Positions 17,449-26,596 of a DNA stretch of 64,000 nucleotides are shown here, piece by piece. Every line of letters begins with the position of its first letter. Position 1 is the first letter of the stretch. The position numbers were made by a program, and so were the translations under genes. The notes below the pieces were generated by a model. That model made no database searches. It was given only the letters and a program-made list of their open reading frames with translations, and was not told the origin of the DNA. The stretch comes from Peptoniphilaceae bacterium. GTDB taxonomy: Bacteria; Bacillota; Clostridia; Tissierellales; Peptoniphilaceae. Location of the stretch: assembly GCA_902363535.1 (NCBI GenBank), contig CABJAE010000003.1, forward strand, positions 62,001 to 126,000, written 5' to 3'.

Positions 17449-17477
17449 ATTGTACCATATTTTTTTAGGCGGAACAA
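17449..17477 (-). promoter_or_regulatory. Promoter of the purF leader
   Basis: TTGTTC (17477..17472), 17-base spacer, TACAAT (17454..17449) on the minus strand. No equally good promoter is seen between the leader terminator and purF, so purF transcription probably depends on read-through from here. Confidence 0.65.
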
Positions 17478-17585
17478 TCGACCGGGAAAAAAACGGGACG
17501 TGTCGGGAAAATCCATCTTGTCAGTTTCGATCAATCGTGAAATAATGAAAACAAAACAAGATTTCGTCAACGAAAAGAGGGATAC

Positions 17586-18416
17586 ATGCTTGGAATAATT
17601 GATGTAGGCGGCGGCATGCGCGACGTGTTCGGCGCCGGCGTATTGGACTACTGTTTGGATCATGGCATTCAATTCGACTACTGCCTCGGCGTCTCCGCCG
17701 GTGCCAGCAATTTAATCGGCTACTTGGCACAGCAGCCGGGCCGCTCCAAAACCTTTTACACGGACTACGCCTTTCGCGACGACTACATGGGCGTGAAGCA
17801 CTACAAGGAAACAGGGGATTTCATTAATCTGGATTACATCTACGGCACCCTTTCCAATCACGACGGGGAATACCCCCTGGATCTGGATCGGGTAAAGGCC
17901 TCTTCCGCGCAATTTGTCATCGTGGCCACCGATGCCTTCACAGGCGAGGCCACCTATTTTACAAAAGACGATTTGGCCCAAGACCGCTACGGCGCTATCG
18001 CCGCCTCGGCCTGCGTGCCGGTGGTCAATCGCCCTTTGGCGTTTCAGGGCGGCCGCTACGTCGACGGCGGCGTCTCCGATCCCATTCCCATCGAGAAGGC
18101 GCAAGCCGACGGCGTGACAAAGACGGTGGTTATTTTGACGCGGCCAAAGGATTACTTCAGGCGCCCGCGGCGGGATCTCTACTTCGTCCTGCGCCTCCGG
18201 AGAGAATATCCCGCCCTGGCCCGGGCCCTTTCCAAGCGGGCCGAAACCTACAACCGTCAGCTGCGCCGCATATTGGCCGACGACAACGCCCTCGTCATCG
18301 CCCCCAAATCCACCCTTCACATGAAGACCTTGAAATTGGATCTGGAGAAAATGAACATCCTCTACGACGAGGGCTATAAAAAAGGTGCGCAAATCGAAAA
18401 ATGGCTTGCCCGCTGA
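17586..18416 (+). CDS. Patatin-like phospholipase family protein
   Basis: 276 residues on the plus strand, ATG after GAGGG. The fold signatures are complete: glycine-rich oxyanion segment DVGGGMRDVFGAG (6-18), nucleophile elbow GVSAG with Ser37, and the catalytic Asp160 in VDGGVSDP. This gives a Ser-Asp dyad lipid acyl hydrolase, with no signal peptide, so likely cytoplasmic or membrane-associated. It matches the YjjU/RssA-like group; the substrate is unknown. Its terminator appears to have been split: an A-tract and GACCCGCGA half-stem at 18445-18462 is followed at once by an IS end. Confidence 0.9.
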   Translation: MLGIIDVGGGMRDVFGAGVLDYCLDHGIQFDYCLGVSAGASNLIGYLAQQPGRSKTFYTDYAFRDDYMGVKHYKETGDFINLDYIYGTLSNHDGEYPLDLDRVKASSAQFVIVATDAFTGEATYFTKDDLAQDRYGAIAASACVPVVNRPLAFQGGRYVDGGVSDPIPIEKAQADGVTKTVVILTRPKDYFRRPRRDLYFVLRLRREYPALARALSKRAETYNRQLRRILADDNALVIAPKSTLHMKTLKLDLEKMNILYDEGYKKGAQIEKWLAR

Positions 18417-18462
18417 TCCGGCACCGATAACAATTCCATTTCCGACAAAAAAAGACCCGCGA

Positions 18463-18820
18463 TAGAGTGACCCCATAAAGTTGGACTTAATCGAGCAAGC
18501 GAAATGCTTGCTCGATTTTGTTTTACATAATATTCGTTATATGCAGATTGCATCCGTTCACGGTATTGCTTTGGACTCAAGCCTCCTAACTTTTATTTGA
18601 TTCGATCGTTGTTGTAATAGTGGATAAAGTTTTTAATAGCCCGGACGAGTTCTCTCCGGCTCTGGTAGATGTGACCGTCGTAGATTTCTCTTTTCAGTAC
18701 ACTGAAGAAGTTCTCCATGGGTGCGTTGTCGTAGCAGTTGCCTTTTCTCGACATGGTTTGAGTGGTCAGTATGGATAAAATTTCATATTTCTCAAAAGCC
18801 TCGTATGTGGGAAAATGTTA
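18463..18820 (-). mobile_element. Truncated IS150-group insertion sequence (left border of island)
   Basis: From TAGAGTGACCCCATAAAGTT at 18463 onward the sequence closely follows the 3' end of the element at 31.3-32.7 kb. About 300 bp align well; then the copy diverges and is cut off near 18820, before the rest of the transposase. It marks the left edge of the AT-rich island, in the same orientation as the copy at the right edge. Confidence 0.85.
18473..18818 (-). pseudogene. Transposase OrfB 3' fragment (IS150 group)
   Basis: Minus-strand translation shows QTMSRKGNCYDNAPMENFFS with the catalytic Glu region, then HIYQSRRELVRA and FIHYYNNDRIK, followed by an in-frame TAA and GGLSPKQYRERMQSA. 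The normal stop after MQSA is mutated to TAT. The N-terminal three quarters, including both catalytic Asp residues, are missing. It cannot encode an active transposase. Confidence 0.85.
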
Positions 18821-18863
18821 ATCAATAAACATCTTATAATTCATTATATCATTTTAGAGTTAA

Positions 18864-18890
18864 GAAAAAACAGCCCATAAAAGAGCTGTT
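18864..18890 (-). terminator. Terminator of the first Bce-like module
   Basis: Minus-strand stem AACAGCTC/GGGCTGTT with a 6-base loop (one G-T pair) followed by six T, about 70 bases after the permease stop. Confidence 0.7.
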
Positions 18891-18961
18891 TAAATCCTCT
18901 AATTGAACTAATTATAATACTACTAAGATGACCAGCAAATATAGCTATAAGAAAGAATAAT

Positions 18962-20773
18962 TTACAATTCATTTATATTGTCAGTTATGGACATCTTATT
19001 AATTCTTTTAATAGGTTTATATGTTGAAATGATTACTGAAGTCAATATAAAACCTATCGAAATTATTACCGGCAAAATTGGAAACTGCCAAACAGCATAG
19101 GAAAAGTGATTTTCTATCAGTTTTGTGAAGATAATTTTATTCAGTAAAACACCAACTATTATCCCTATAAAACAACCAAAGAAACCATAGGTTGCTGATT
19201 CTACTTTAATCATTCTCTTAATTTGAAGCTTATCCATACCAACTGCACGCATCATTCCATATTGTTTTATTTTTGATGATACGCTTATGGATATGCTGTT
19301 GATACTATTTAATAGACTTACAAGACCAATAATCGCTATGAAACCATATACAAAAAACATAAATGCCATATATGTTCCCGTTGTCTTTTGTTCTCTACGA
19401 TCATTTATTGTATTCTTGTTCCCCATAATCTTTTGAACTTCGTTTATACTTTCATTTGAAAAATTCTCATCAGTCTGTAACATGACTAAGTTATATCCAT
19501 TTTCATTTGTTATCTGTTTGAATGTTTCATTTGAAGTTATTATTGTAGTTTTACCTCCAGTTTCACCATCGCTACTAAATGGATCATATTTCAATAGTCC
19601 AGCTATTTCAAAATCTTCTCCTTTAATTTTTATTTTATCTCCAATTTTATTATTGCTATCTCTATCCCAAGTAGATAAAACATAATGGCTATTGCCAAAT
19701 ACATTCGATAAATCACTTTTTCTCTTTAGGGCTTTATCTTTTTTTAGACTTTTTAAATCAAAATCATCATATGAGATAATATCTATTTTTTCTCTACGGT
19801 TAGATTCAGATTCTAAAATTGCATTTACATCAAAAGCGCTTCTTCTACCATATACATTTTTTACTCCATATACTTCTTTTAATTTATTCAACAAATTTGG
19901 ATCAATATTATTTGAAATATCCTTACTTGTAATCTCTATATCTGCTCTGGCAGAAGATTGTGGCATTATATAATTTACAAATTGTCCGAAAACTATAAAT
20001 GTTAGAAACAAGATAATACTTAATGCAAAGGAAGCTGACATTAGAAATAAATTCTTTTTATTTTCTATAGCATGATTTATTCCTAGTGATTTTTCAATAT
20101 GAAAGAGTCTATTATTTACTAATTGTTTATTTCCTATATTAGATTCTGTATTTCCAGAAAGAGCCGCAATTGGAGAAATCTTAGAGGCTTCTTTCGCAGG
20201 TTTTTGTGCGGCAATTAAAACACTTGCAAGTCCTACCAGAACACCTGCTAGAATACCAGTTACACTTATTGTAAAAATAGGTATGTTAGAAAATTCTTCC
20301 CCAACTATATATCTTAGTCCACCACAAAGAATCCAAGTTGAAACAACACCTATTAACGTACCAATAGGAATAGCTGTTTTGCACCAATTTAGTGACTCTA
20401 ACCTTACAAACTTTTTAATCTGACCTTTGCTCATCCCAAGAGAGCGCATCATACCAAAAAACTTAGTTCTTTGAGCAACACTATTATTAATACTTCCAGA
20501 AATCATTAAAGCACCAGCTACAAGTATCAAAATAAATAATAACATAGCTACAGGAATTAAAGTTTGCCCCAAGTAACTTTTTAATACATCATTGAAACTA
20601 AAACCAGTATGCTTTAACTTCAATCTATCAATTTCCATTCGTAAGCCAATTTCAGCCATACTAAAAATTGCTGTTACCAAAAATACTGAAATAGCTATGC
20701 ACATTATAGTTAAATGATTCTGTTTTTTACGAATTTTAGCTGATATTGGAATTAAACTAAGATAACTTTTCAT
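18962..20773 (-). CDS. BceB-like FtsX-domain ABC transporter permease
   Basis: 603 residues from ATG at 20773, which overlaps the end of the ATPase gene by 17 bases; a TTG seven codons upstream is possible. Topology by eye fits the 10-helix Bce-type permease: one helix near residues 20-40, a group of helices with an FtsX domain (VAMLLFILILVAGALMISGS, then RSLGMSKGQIKKFV), a single extracellular domain of about 200 residues (near 260-460), and a C-terminal FtsX unit (FVYGFIAIIGLVSLLNSINS, MMRAVGMDKLQIKRMI). With the ATPase it should remove or sense cell-wall-active peptides at the membrane. AT-rich codon use contrasts with the flanking backbone genes, pointing to transfer. Confidence 0.85.
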   Translation of the reverse strand: MKSYLSLIPISAKIRKKQNHLTIMCIAISVFLVTAIFSMAEIGLRMEIDRLKLKHTGFSFNDVLKSYLGQTLIPVAMLLFILILVAGALMISGSINNSVAQRTKFFGMMRSLGMSKGQIKKFVRLESLNWCKTAIPIGTLIGVVSTWILCGGLRYIVGEEFSNIPIFTISVTGILAGVLVGLASVLIAAQKPAKEASKISPIAALSGNTESNIGNKQLVNNRLFHIEKSLGINHAIENKKNLFLMSASFALSIILFLTFIVFGQFVNYIMPQSSARADIEITSKDISNNIDPNLLNKLKEVYGVKNVYGRRSAFDVNAILESESNRREKIDIISYDDFDLKSLKKDKALKRKSDLSNVFGNSHYVLSTWDRDSNNKIGDKIKIKGEDFEIAGLLKYDPFSSDGETGGKTTIITSNETFKQITNENGYNLVMLQTDENFSNESINEVQKIMGNKNTINDRREQKTTGTYMAFMFFVYGFIAIIGLVSLLNSINSISISVSSKIKQYGMMRAVGMDKLQIKRMIKVESATYGFFGCFIGIIVGVLLNKIIFTKLIENHFSYAVWQFPILPVIISIGFILTSVIISTYKPIKRINKMSITDNINEL

Positions 20774-21452
20774 TTGTAGCACTTCCCTGATCAACTAGTA
20801 TTCCATCTGAAACTCTTAAAACTCTATCTGCTGCTTGAGCTATCGAACGGCTATGTGTAATCATAATTATAGTTTGTTCATATTTCTGTGAAGATTCTTT
20901 TAGTAAACTAATAACCTCTGAACTATTTTTAGAATCTAGGTTTCCCGTTGGTTCATCCGCTAGAATTAGAGAAGGTCTTGTTATAAGTGCTCTACCTATA
21001 GCAACCCTCTGTTGCTGACCACCAGAAAGTTCACTTGGCAAGTGATTCTTTCTCTCTTGTAGTCCTAATATATTTAATAGTTCTTCAAGATACTTTCTAT
21101 CTGGTTTCTTGTAATCCAATAAAACTGGAAAGATTATGTTTTGTTCCACAGTTAACTCTGGAATCAAATTAAATCCCTGAAAAACAAAACCTATATTTCT
21201 GCGGCGAAATACTGTAAGCTCGCTATCTTTCATTGAAAACAAATCTTTATTATTAATAATAACCTTACCTTCAGTAGGAGTATCTAGCGCACCTATTATA
21301 TTCAGTAAGGTACTTTTCCCAGAACCTGACTCTCCTACTATAGCTATATATTCTCCTTTATCTACAGAAAATTTAATATCTTTTAAAGCATGCACTGCAT
21401 TGTTGCCTTTTCCATATATTTTAGAAACAGATTTAACTTCTAATAAACTCAT
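20757..21452 (-). CDS. ABC transporter ATP-binding protein, BceA/LolD-like
   Basis: 231 residues from ATG at 21452 (GAGGT upstream; the longer frame to 21497 has no support). Walker A GESGSGKSTLL near residue 37, the signature LSGGQQQRVAIGRA, and Walker B LILADEPTGNLD are intact, with the H-loop ITHS. This sequence type (MacB/BceA group) powers FtsX-domain permeases, here the overlapping gene downstream. Order on the mRNA is regulator, kinase, ATPase, permease, the usual Bce layout. Confidence 0.92.
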   Translation of the reverse strand: MSLLEVKSVSKIYGKGNNAVHALKDIKFSVDKGEYIAIVGESGSGKSTLLNIIGALDTPTEGKVIINNKDLFSMKDSELTVFRRRNIGFVFQGFNLIPELTVEQNIIFPVLLDYKKPDRKYLEELLNILGLQERKNHLPSELSGGQQQRVAIGRALITRPSLILADEPTGNLDSKNSSEVISLLKESSQKYEQTIIMITHSRSIAQAADRVLRVSDGILVDQGSATNEKLS

Positions 21453-21521
21453 AAAACACCTCGATCTTATTCTATTTATTAAAGAATAACACTCCATTCC
21501 TACAATTAAATTACTAAAATC

Positions 21522-22562
21522 CTACAATTTTGTAGGATTTCTAAAAGTTAATATAAAATTAGTCCCATAACCTAATTCACTAGAAACTTCAATTGTGCCT
21601 CCATGTCCTTCGATGATAGACTTTGCTAAGGGTAGTCCTAAGCCTGTCCCTTGCGAATCTGTTAAATGTCTACTTCTATAGAAACGCTTGAAAATATGAT
21701 AAAGATCATCCTCATGTATACCAAAGCCATTATCAGTAATTTTTATCTGTAAAATCGACGAGAATTGCTCCCATTCAATTTTAATTACATCACCGCTTTT
21801 AGTATGGTCAAAAGCGTTTTTGACAATATTATTTATTGCTTCCAATAGCCAATCTCTATCACAAGTAAGATTTATTTTTTCATCTCCAGAAACTTGTAGA
21901 TGTTTTTTTTCACTTTTCGCACGGTATGTAAAGTGGAGTTCTACATCTTTAATCATTGCATACACATTTTCATTCAATTTTTCAAGAACAATCACACCTG
22001 CATCAAACTTAGCTAACTTCAAAAGGTTTTGTATTAATGTATTCATTCGATTAAGCTCATGGTCTGACGCTTCACATAAATCTTTAATTGGATAATCTTT
22101 ATCAACCTCATTAAAAATAAGTTCATTATATATGTTTAAAGCTGCTAATGGTGTCTTTAGTTGATGAGATATATCAGATATAATATCTCTTAGAAATTTC
22201 TTCTCTTTCGTTTCATTCTTGGCTCGGGCATTTAATATTGAAGCCATCTGATTTATGGAATTAAATAACCTGTAAATTGTCCCTTCTTTGTCAGAATCAA
22301 TCTGAACATTATGATTGCCTTCAAGATACATATTGATTTGTGCTTCTGCATTTTCTATAATTTCTTCTTGGCGTTTTAAATAAAGATAAAATATACCAGG
22401 TGTCAAAAAAATAAAAATAAGACTTATAAAAATTGAAGGAGTAGAAATAGTTTTGAACTCTTTCCAAGTAAATATTTGAATTAATAAGGCGAATAAGACA
22501 TTAACTGTAAAGATATGTTTGAAATATCTTTTATTGTTTTCATCTGAAAATACTGACATCAT
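21522..22562 (-). CDS. Sensor histidine kinase, intramembrane-sensing (BceS-like)
   Basis: 346 residues starting MMSV after GAGGTAAACA. Two hydrophobic segments (about 19-33 and 43-62) with almost no extracellular loop, then a HAMP-like linker, the phospho-acceptor box ISHQLKTPLAAL (His near 137), N box NNIVKNAFDHT, and G boxes DNGFGI and GTGLGLPLAKS. Lack of a sensor domain is typical for kinases that read stress through a partner Bce transporter, which is encoded right downstream. Autophosphorylation and transfer to the regulator upstream are expected. Confidence 0.9.
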   Translation of the reverse strand: MMSVFSDENNKRYFKHIFTVNVLFALLIQIFTWKEFKTISTPSIFISLIFIFLTPGIFYLYLKRQEEIIENAEAQINMYLEGNHNVQIDSDKEGTIYRLFNSINQMASILNARAKNETKEKKFLRDIISDISHQLKTPLAALNIYNELIFNEVDKDYPIKDLCEASDHELNRMNTLIQNLLKLAKFDAGVIVLEKLNENVYAMIKDVELHFTYRAKSEKKHLQVSGDEKINLTCDRDWLLEAINNIVKNAFDHTKSGDVIKIEWEQFSSILQIKITDNGFGIHEDDLYHIFKRFYRSRHLTDSQGTGLGLPLAKSIIEGHGGTIEVSSELGYGTNFILTFRNPTKL

Positions 22563-22570
22563 TGTTTACC

Positions 22571-23251
22571 TCAACAAGAAACGTTCCACTTATATCCCAG
22601 ACCTCTAATAGTTTGTATCATTTTGGGATGGCTAGGATTGTCTTCAATTTTCACTCTAAGTCTGCGAATATATACAGTTACGGAATTATTGTCTATATAA
22701 TTATCATTAATATCCCATAATTTCTCTAAAATTTGATCTTTAGATAGGACAATATCAGGATTTTTCATGAATAAACAAAGCAGTTTATATTCACCACTCG
22801 TTAGATCTAAAGCGTGACCATTTTTATAAGCAACACTTTCTGATAAATGAATTTTTATACCATTTGATTCGATATTTTGGTTATTATATTTTTCTGTTCT
22901 CCTAAGAAGTGCATTTATTCTTGAGATTAAAATACTTAATCTAAATGGCTTAGTTATATAGTCATCTCCACCAATATCCAGACCCATAATTACACTTGTT
23001 TCTTCGTCAGAGGCTGTTAGAAAAATAATAGGTACATCAGAGTTTTCTCTGACTTTTCTGCAAAATTCAAACCCTGATCCATCAGGAAGATATACATCTA
23101 AAATTAATAATTCATATTTGTTTTTTGACCATAAATCTAAAGCTTCGCTTATAGTTCTAGCTATATCAGCGTCAAACCCTTGCTTTTCAAAAGAAAATGA
23201 CAACCCATAAATAAGGCTCTTGTCATCTTCTAATAGTAATATCTTGTTCAT
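22571..23251 (-). CDS. OmpR-family response regulator
   Basis: 226 residues from ATG at 23251 (AGGAGATTTT upstream). Receiver domain: acidic pair ED near residue 8, phospho-acceptor Asp in LLILDVYLPDG near 53, Thr in FLTAS and Lys in YITKPF. The C-terminal winged helix has LTSGEYKLLCLFMKNP and VTVYIRRLRVKIEDNP. It is the first gene of regulator-kinase-ATPase-permease, ten bases before the kinase, and probably activates this operon in response to peptide antibiotics. The upstream region is very AT-rich with several TATAAT-like boxes, so the promoter cannot be fixed. Confidence 0.92.
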   Translation of the reverse strand: MNKILLLEDDKSLIYGLSFSFEKQGFDADIARTISEALDLWSKNKYELLILDVYLPDGSGFEFCRKVRENSDVPIIFLTASDEETSVIMGLDIGGDDYITKPFRLSILISRINALLRRTEKYNNQNIESNGIKIHLSESVAYKNGHALDLTSGEYKLLCLFMKNPDIVLSKDQILEKLWDINDNYIDNNSVTVYIRRLRVKIEDNPSHPKMIQTIRGLGYKWNVSC

Positions 23252-23348
23252 ATAAAATCTCCTAAAAATCATTAAATCTATGTTAGATTATACATTATAA
23301 GTACAAAAATACACTCTATTTTATAATATCACCATTTTCAGTATAAGT

Positions 23349-23372
23349 AAAAACAGACCCATTACGGATCTG
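23349..23372 (-). terminator. Terminator after the recombinase fragment
   Basis: Minus-strand hairpin CAGATCC-GTAAT-GGGTCTG followed by five T, abutting the TAG stop at 23373. Its distal half resembles the half-terminator left beside the IS at 31306-31322. Confidence 0.65.
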
Positions 23373-23785
23373 CTATTTGTCGATATCAATTTCAATTTCA
23401 GACTTGAATATTACTTTAAGCATTTCATCATAAACCACTATCTTATCCACTAGTTTCCTTACCAATTCTTCATCATAGCTTTCTATTTCTAATTCTTGAT
23501 TGTCTAAAAACTCTTCTAATTCCATTAGTCTGCTTTGTTCATTCTTCTCTTCCGCCATTTCAAGGAGTATCTTTTCTTTTTCATTTCTTAACTCTTCTAC
23601 TCTGTCTGCAAGGTCTGTGTAGTCTTTCTTGGCATTAGCTACTATTAAAAGCTCTTCTTGAACCGCCAGCATTTCTTTGTCTATTTCTTCTATCTGCCTA
23701 CCTCCGTCACCTGTGATGGCATTTTTAATGTTCTGTCTTATTATTTCTTTTAATTCTATCTTTTTTATTCCTATTATACTTTATT
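23373..23785 (-). pseudogene. C-terminal fragment of a large serine recombinase
   Basis: The minus strand reads about 135 codons, from an in-frame stop near 23786 to TAG at 23373, without a plausible start. The text GIKKIELKEIIRQNIKN, then a coiled-coil stretch (LADRVEELRNEKEKILLEMA) and the end LVDKIVVYDEMLKVIFKSEI are typical of the last segment of resolvase/invertase-type recombinases that mobilise ICEs. The catalytic N-terminal domain and zinc-ribbon part are missing, so this is a relic. It supports entry of the island by a mobile element. Confidence 0.75.
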
Positions 23786-23882
23786 ATTTAGTCTCAAGAA
23801 GTACCAATCTTTTCGCATGGCTTGAGTAATCGATATGGATAAAATTTGGTATTAGGCTAAAACTAATTTCAAAATTTTAACT

Positions 23883-24629
23883 CTATTTCAAATCTACTTT
23901 CTTAAAAGCATGACTCGCCAGCATAGTAAAAAATATGAAGATTATCAAAGCACTAATAATAATCATAATATGATTATTAGCACTTAAATTCTCATAAAGA
24001 ACATATCTAATTTCTATTAGTGGAATAAAGTTTAATATCTTCACTTTATCAAATAAGCCTTCTGGTTTTCCATAAGCCATTAATAAGGAAAATGCTAAAA
24101 TATATGTTGCTGACAAACTTAATGTCTTTCCTATATCCCTACACAAAAAAGAAATAAATATACACACAGAGAACATGGCGCTATTTAACAGAATGGAGTA
24201 GAGAATTATCTTTATTATGTGAGCTATCCCTCCTGTCATACTAATGGGAAATCCAAGTTTTGGAATCATTCGTATACATCCTGCTAAAGGAAAAGTTATG
24301 ATGAGTAAATTATAAATGATTAGGCAACTTATGATTTTAGAGATAAATATATCTTTTCGAATGTTTCCAAAATAGATATCGTTATTTATAGTTCTATTTT
24401 TAAATTCTATTCCCAATAATGTTGATGTTATAAGTGTTGCTAAAATCACTATTATTGTGGAGTCAAATACCATAGCATCAAATATTCCTATGGCATCTTT
24501 ACTACTTTTTAAGTCTAAAATATAGCTCTCCGCACCAAAAACCCCCATTAGTATAATGGATAAAAAGGAGATGAGTATAATTTTATTATGTTTTATTTGA
24601 TATAGGTCTTTTTTAATCAAGTTTTTCAT
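23883..24629 (-). CDS. ABC-2 type permease, lantibiotic-immunity-like (second subunit)
   Basis: 248 residues with six hydrophobic segments (for example IILISFLSIILMGVFG, TIIVILATLITSTLLGI, ILYSILLNSAMFSVCIFISF). ATG follows AGGAGGATAAG. It is AT-rich and shares the N-terminal pattern (I-K-K-D-L-Y-Q-I-K) and length with the permease just upstream, as in LanE/LanG or BcrB pairs that expel peptide antibiotics from the membrane. It is the last gene of the second module. Confidence 0.82.
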   Translation of the reverse strand: MKNLIKKDLYQIKHNKIILISFLSIILMGVFGAESYILDLKSSKDAIGIFDAMVFDSTIIVILATLITSTLLGIEFKNRTINNDIYFGNIRKDIFISKIISCLIIYNLLIITFPLAGCIRMIPKLGFPISMTGGIAHIIKIILYSILLNSAMFSVCIFISFLCRDIGKTLSLSATYILAFSLLMAYGKPEGLFDKVKILNFIPLIEIRYVLYENLSANNHIMIIISALIIFIFFTMLASHAFKKVDLK

Positions 24630-24638
24630 CTTATCCTC

Positions 24639-25337
24639 CTATTTCAAATCACATTCTTCAAAATATCTTTCTATCAAGATATTAAATATTAATAAATAAC
24701 TTATAGCAACCAATAAGGCTTCAATATTTCCTGTTGTATTTTCTATTAGGAGCCTTGCTTGTCCTAGTGGGAGTATATGCGCAAAACTTAAAGCCTTTTG
24801 TGAATTTAACAAAAATATTGTTAAAAAATACAAGGCAGTTGAAGCTACTAGTATCGTGCCTGGTTTTTTTAATAAAATTGCTAAGAACATGATTACACTT
24901 ATAGAAGCACTATTTAATAAAATACTCATTAATATAATAGTTATCCCTTGTGATAAAGAGTACATTTGACCCCAGCCCTTTATTGATGTATAGATAATAG
25001 TTACAATAAGCGGTTGTAATATTAAAATCAAATTAGAGAAAAATATAGAGATAACACTCTGGGCAAATACTACATCTTTTCTCTTATGGCCTGACACAAT
25101 ATATTTATTAATTTGTCTTTCAGAAAAATTATCACCAATATATAAAGAAATAAACACATTCACAACTATAAAAACTAGAGATGTATTGTAGAGAGTTTGA
25201 TATAAAGCTTCTGCCCCATCCTTAATATCGCTATCTAGTAGTAAAACAGAGCTTATAATTAAGGATACAATCAAAATAAATAGGTTTTTTTTATCTTTTC
25301 TTATTTGATAAAATTCTGATTTTAGTATATCCTTCAT
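24639..25337 (-). CDS. ABC-2 type permease, lantibiotic-immunity-like (first subunit)
   Basis: 232 residues with six membrane segments (LFILIVSLIISSVLLL, SLVFIVVNVFISLYIG, FFSNLILILQPLIVTIIY, ITIILMSILLNSASISVIMF and two more). The loop with FSERQINKYIVSGHKRKDV is typical for this transporter group. The ATG overlaps the ATPase stop by four bases (ATGA). Together with the next permease and the ATPase it forms a three-gene exporter. Confidence 0.82.
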   Translation of the reverse strand: MKDILKSEFYQIRKDKKNLFILIVSLIISSVLLLDSDIKDGAEALYQTLYNTSLVFIVVNVFISLYIGDNFSERQINKYIVSGHKRKDVVFAQSVISIFFSNLILILQPLIVTIIYTSIKGWGQMYSLSQGITIILMSILLNSASISVIMFLAILLKKPGTILVASTALYFLTIFLLNSQKALSFAHILPLGQARLLIENTTGNIEALLVAISYLLIFNILIERYFEECDLK

Positions 25338-26251
25338 AACTGTGGCCTCATCTTTGCAAATACATAGTTTTCTAGTGATTCTTTTTCGCTACGCATTTCT
25401 CTTATGTTGATTTGATTTTCAGTAAGCAAGATAGATAAATCATCAATATTCTCATTGAAGTTTTCTATTAATATACGTTCTCCCTCTATATCTATTCCTA
25501 CATCAGGAAATTTATCTTTTAATATGCTGATTGTCCTACTGTTATCACTAGTAACTATATAAATATAATCTTTTCTTTTATTTAAAAGTTCGTCTTTAGA
25601 TATTTCTTCTATGATGTTTCCTTCATCTATTAAAATGAAATCTGTCGCAGTATTCTCAAGCTCTCCTAAAATATGGCTTGAAATTAAGAAAGTCTTACCT
25701 TTATTTTTATTTAGGTTATCTATAAGGATTCTAATTTCTTTTATTCCCTCAGGGTCTAGACCGTTTATCGGCTCATCCCAAATAAGAAAGTCAGGATTTC
25801 CTATAAGGGACATGGCTATTCCAAGTCTTTGCTTCATTCCCAAAGAGAAGTTACGTGCTTTTTTATTTCCAACACCGCTAAGTCCAACAAGGTCTAAAAG
25901 TTCACCTATCTCACGTTCATCTTCTTTTCCTAACTGAATTTGTTGAGCCTTTAAATTCTCTTTAGCACTCATAAAAGGATATAAGGAAGGGCCTTCAACT
26001 AATGCTCCTATCTTTCTTCTAGCTTCTTGTAGTTCTTTTTCTCTTGAGTTTCCAAAAAGTGATAATTCTCCACTAGTTAGAAAAGCTAGTCCTGTAATAA
26101 TTCTTATAAATGTGGTCTTACCTGCACCATTTTTACCAATAAAACCATAAACTTTACCTTTTTCTAGTTTTAAATTAATATTATTAAGTGCAGTATTGTG
26201 TTTATATTTTTTTGTTAAGTTCTTTGTTTCTAAAATTACTTTTTCTGTCAT
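25334..26251 (-). CDS. ABC transporter ATP-binding protein, BcrA/LanF-like
   Basis: 305 residues from ATG at 26251; a GTG at 26263 directly after GGAGG is an alternative start. Walker A GFIGKNGAGKTTFIRI, signature FSLGMKQRLGIAMSL and Walker B FLIWDEPINGLDP are intact, and the last about 90 residues form the C-terminal extension common to BcrA/NisF-like proteins. It energises the two following permeases. Family members give immunity or resistance to bacitracin and lantibiotics; no biosynthesis genes are nearby, which argues for resistance, not self-immunity. Confidence 0.9.
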   Translation of the reverse strand: MTEKVILETKNLTKKYKHNTALNNINLKLEKGKVYGFIGKNGAGKTTFIRIITGLAFLTSGELSLFGNSREKELQEARRKIGALVEGPSLYPFMSAKENLKAQQIQLGKEDEREIGELLDLVGLSGVGNKKARNFSLGMKQRLGIAMSLIGNPDFLIWDEPINGLDPEGIKEIRILIDNLNKNKGKTFLISSHILGELENTATDFILIDEGNIIEEISKDELLNKRKDYIYIVTSDNSRTISILKDKFPDVGIDIEGERILIENFNENIDDLSILLTENQINIREMRSEKESLENYVFAKMRPQL

Positions 26252-26301
26252 TTCCTTTGTCACCCTCCATCATTAAAATATAGCCTAGAATCCTAATTTA
26301 A

Positions 26302-26565
26302 TTATACACCTATGACATGACCTACAAACATTGCTATAGGCAGTAATAAGATTAACATAATATTCAGCACTATAAATAATCTGTCATTTTCCTTTACCCC
26401 AAATATTAAACCTATTAGTCCAATAATTGGGCAGACAAGCATGGATGTGAGTCCAGTTGGTCTTAGACTTGTATAGCTTTCAAAGATGTCTATTGGCAGT
26501 AGGTAGGAAATCGCAAAAATCGTGAGTCCAAGTAGAAATAATTTTTTACTGATATTTTTCTTCAT
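26302..26565 (-). CDS. Small membrane protein of the second module
   Basis: 87 residues with three hydrophobic segments (LFLLGLTIFAISYLLPI, LVCPIIGLIGLIFG, LFIVLNIMLILLLPIAMFVG). It sits between the large permease and the BcrA-like ATPase. There is no good ribosome-binding site; the start is preceded by a tandem duplication of about 13 bases (GTAAGAGAATA repeated). I recognise no named family; a helper of the transporters is an inference from position. Confidence 0.6.
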   Translation of the reverse strand: MKKNISKKLFLLGLTIFAISYLLPIDIFESYTSLRPTGLTSMLVCPIIGLIGLIFGVKENDRLFIVLNIMLILLLPIAMFVGHVIGV

Positions 26566-26596
26566 ACTATTCTCTTACTATTCTCTTACTTTGAAA

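Noticed and set aside
17322..17672. 116-codon minus-strand frame upstream of purF
   Set aside because: Its upstream two thirds run antisense through the patatin-like gene and across the promoter; only the last about 33 codons have promoter, ribosome-binding site and terminator support.
23373..23785. Intact serine recombinase gene
   Set aside because: Only the C-terminal part remains; an in-frame stop precedes it and the catalytic domain is absent.
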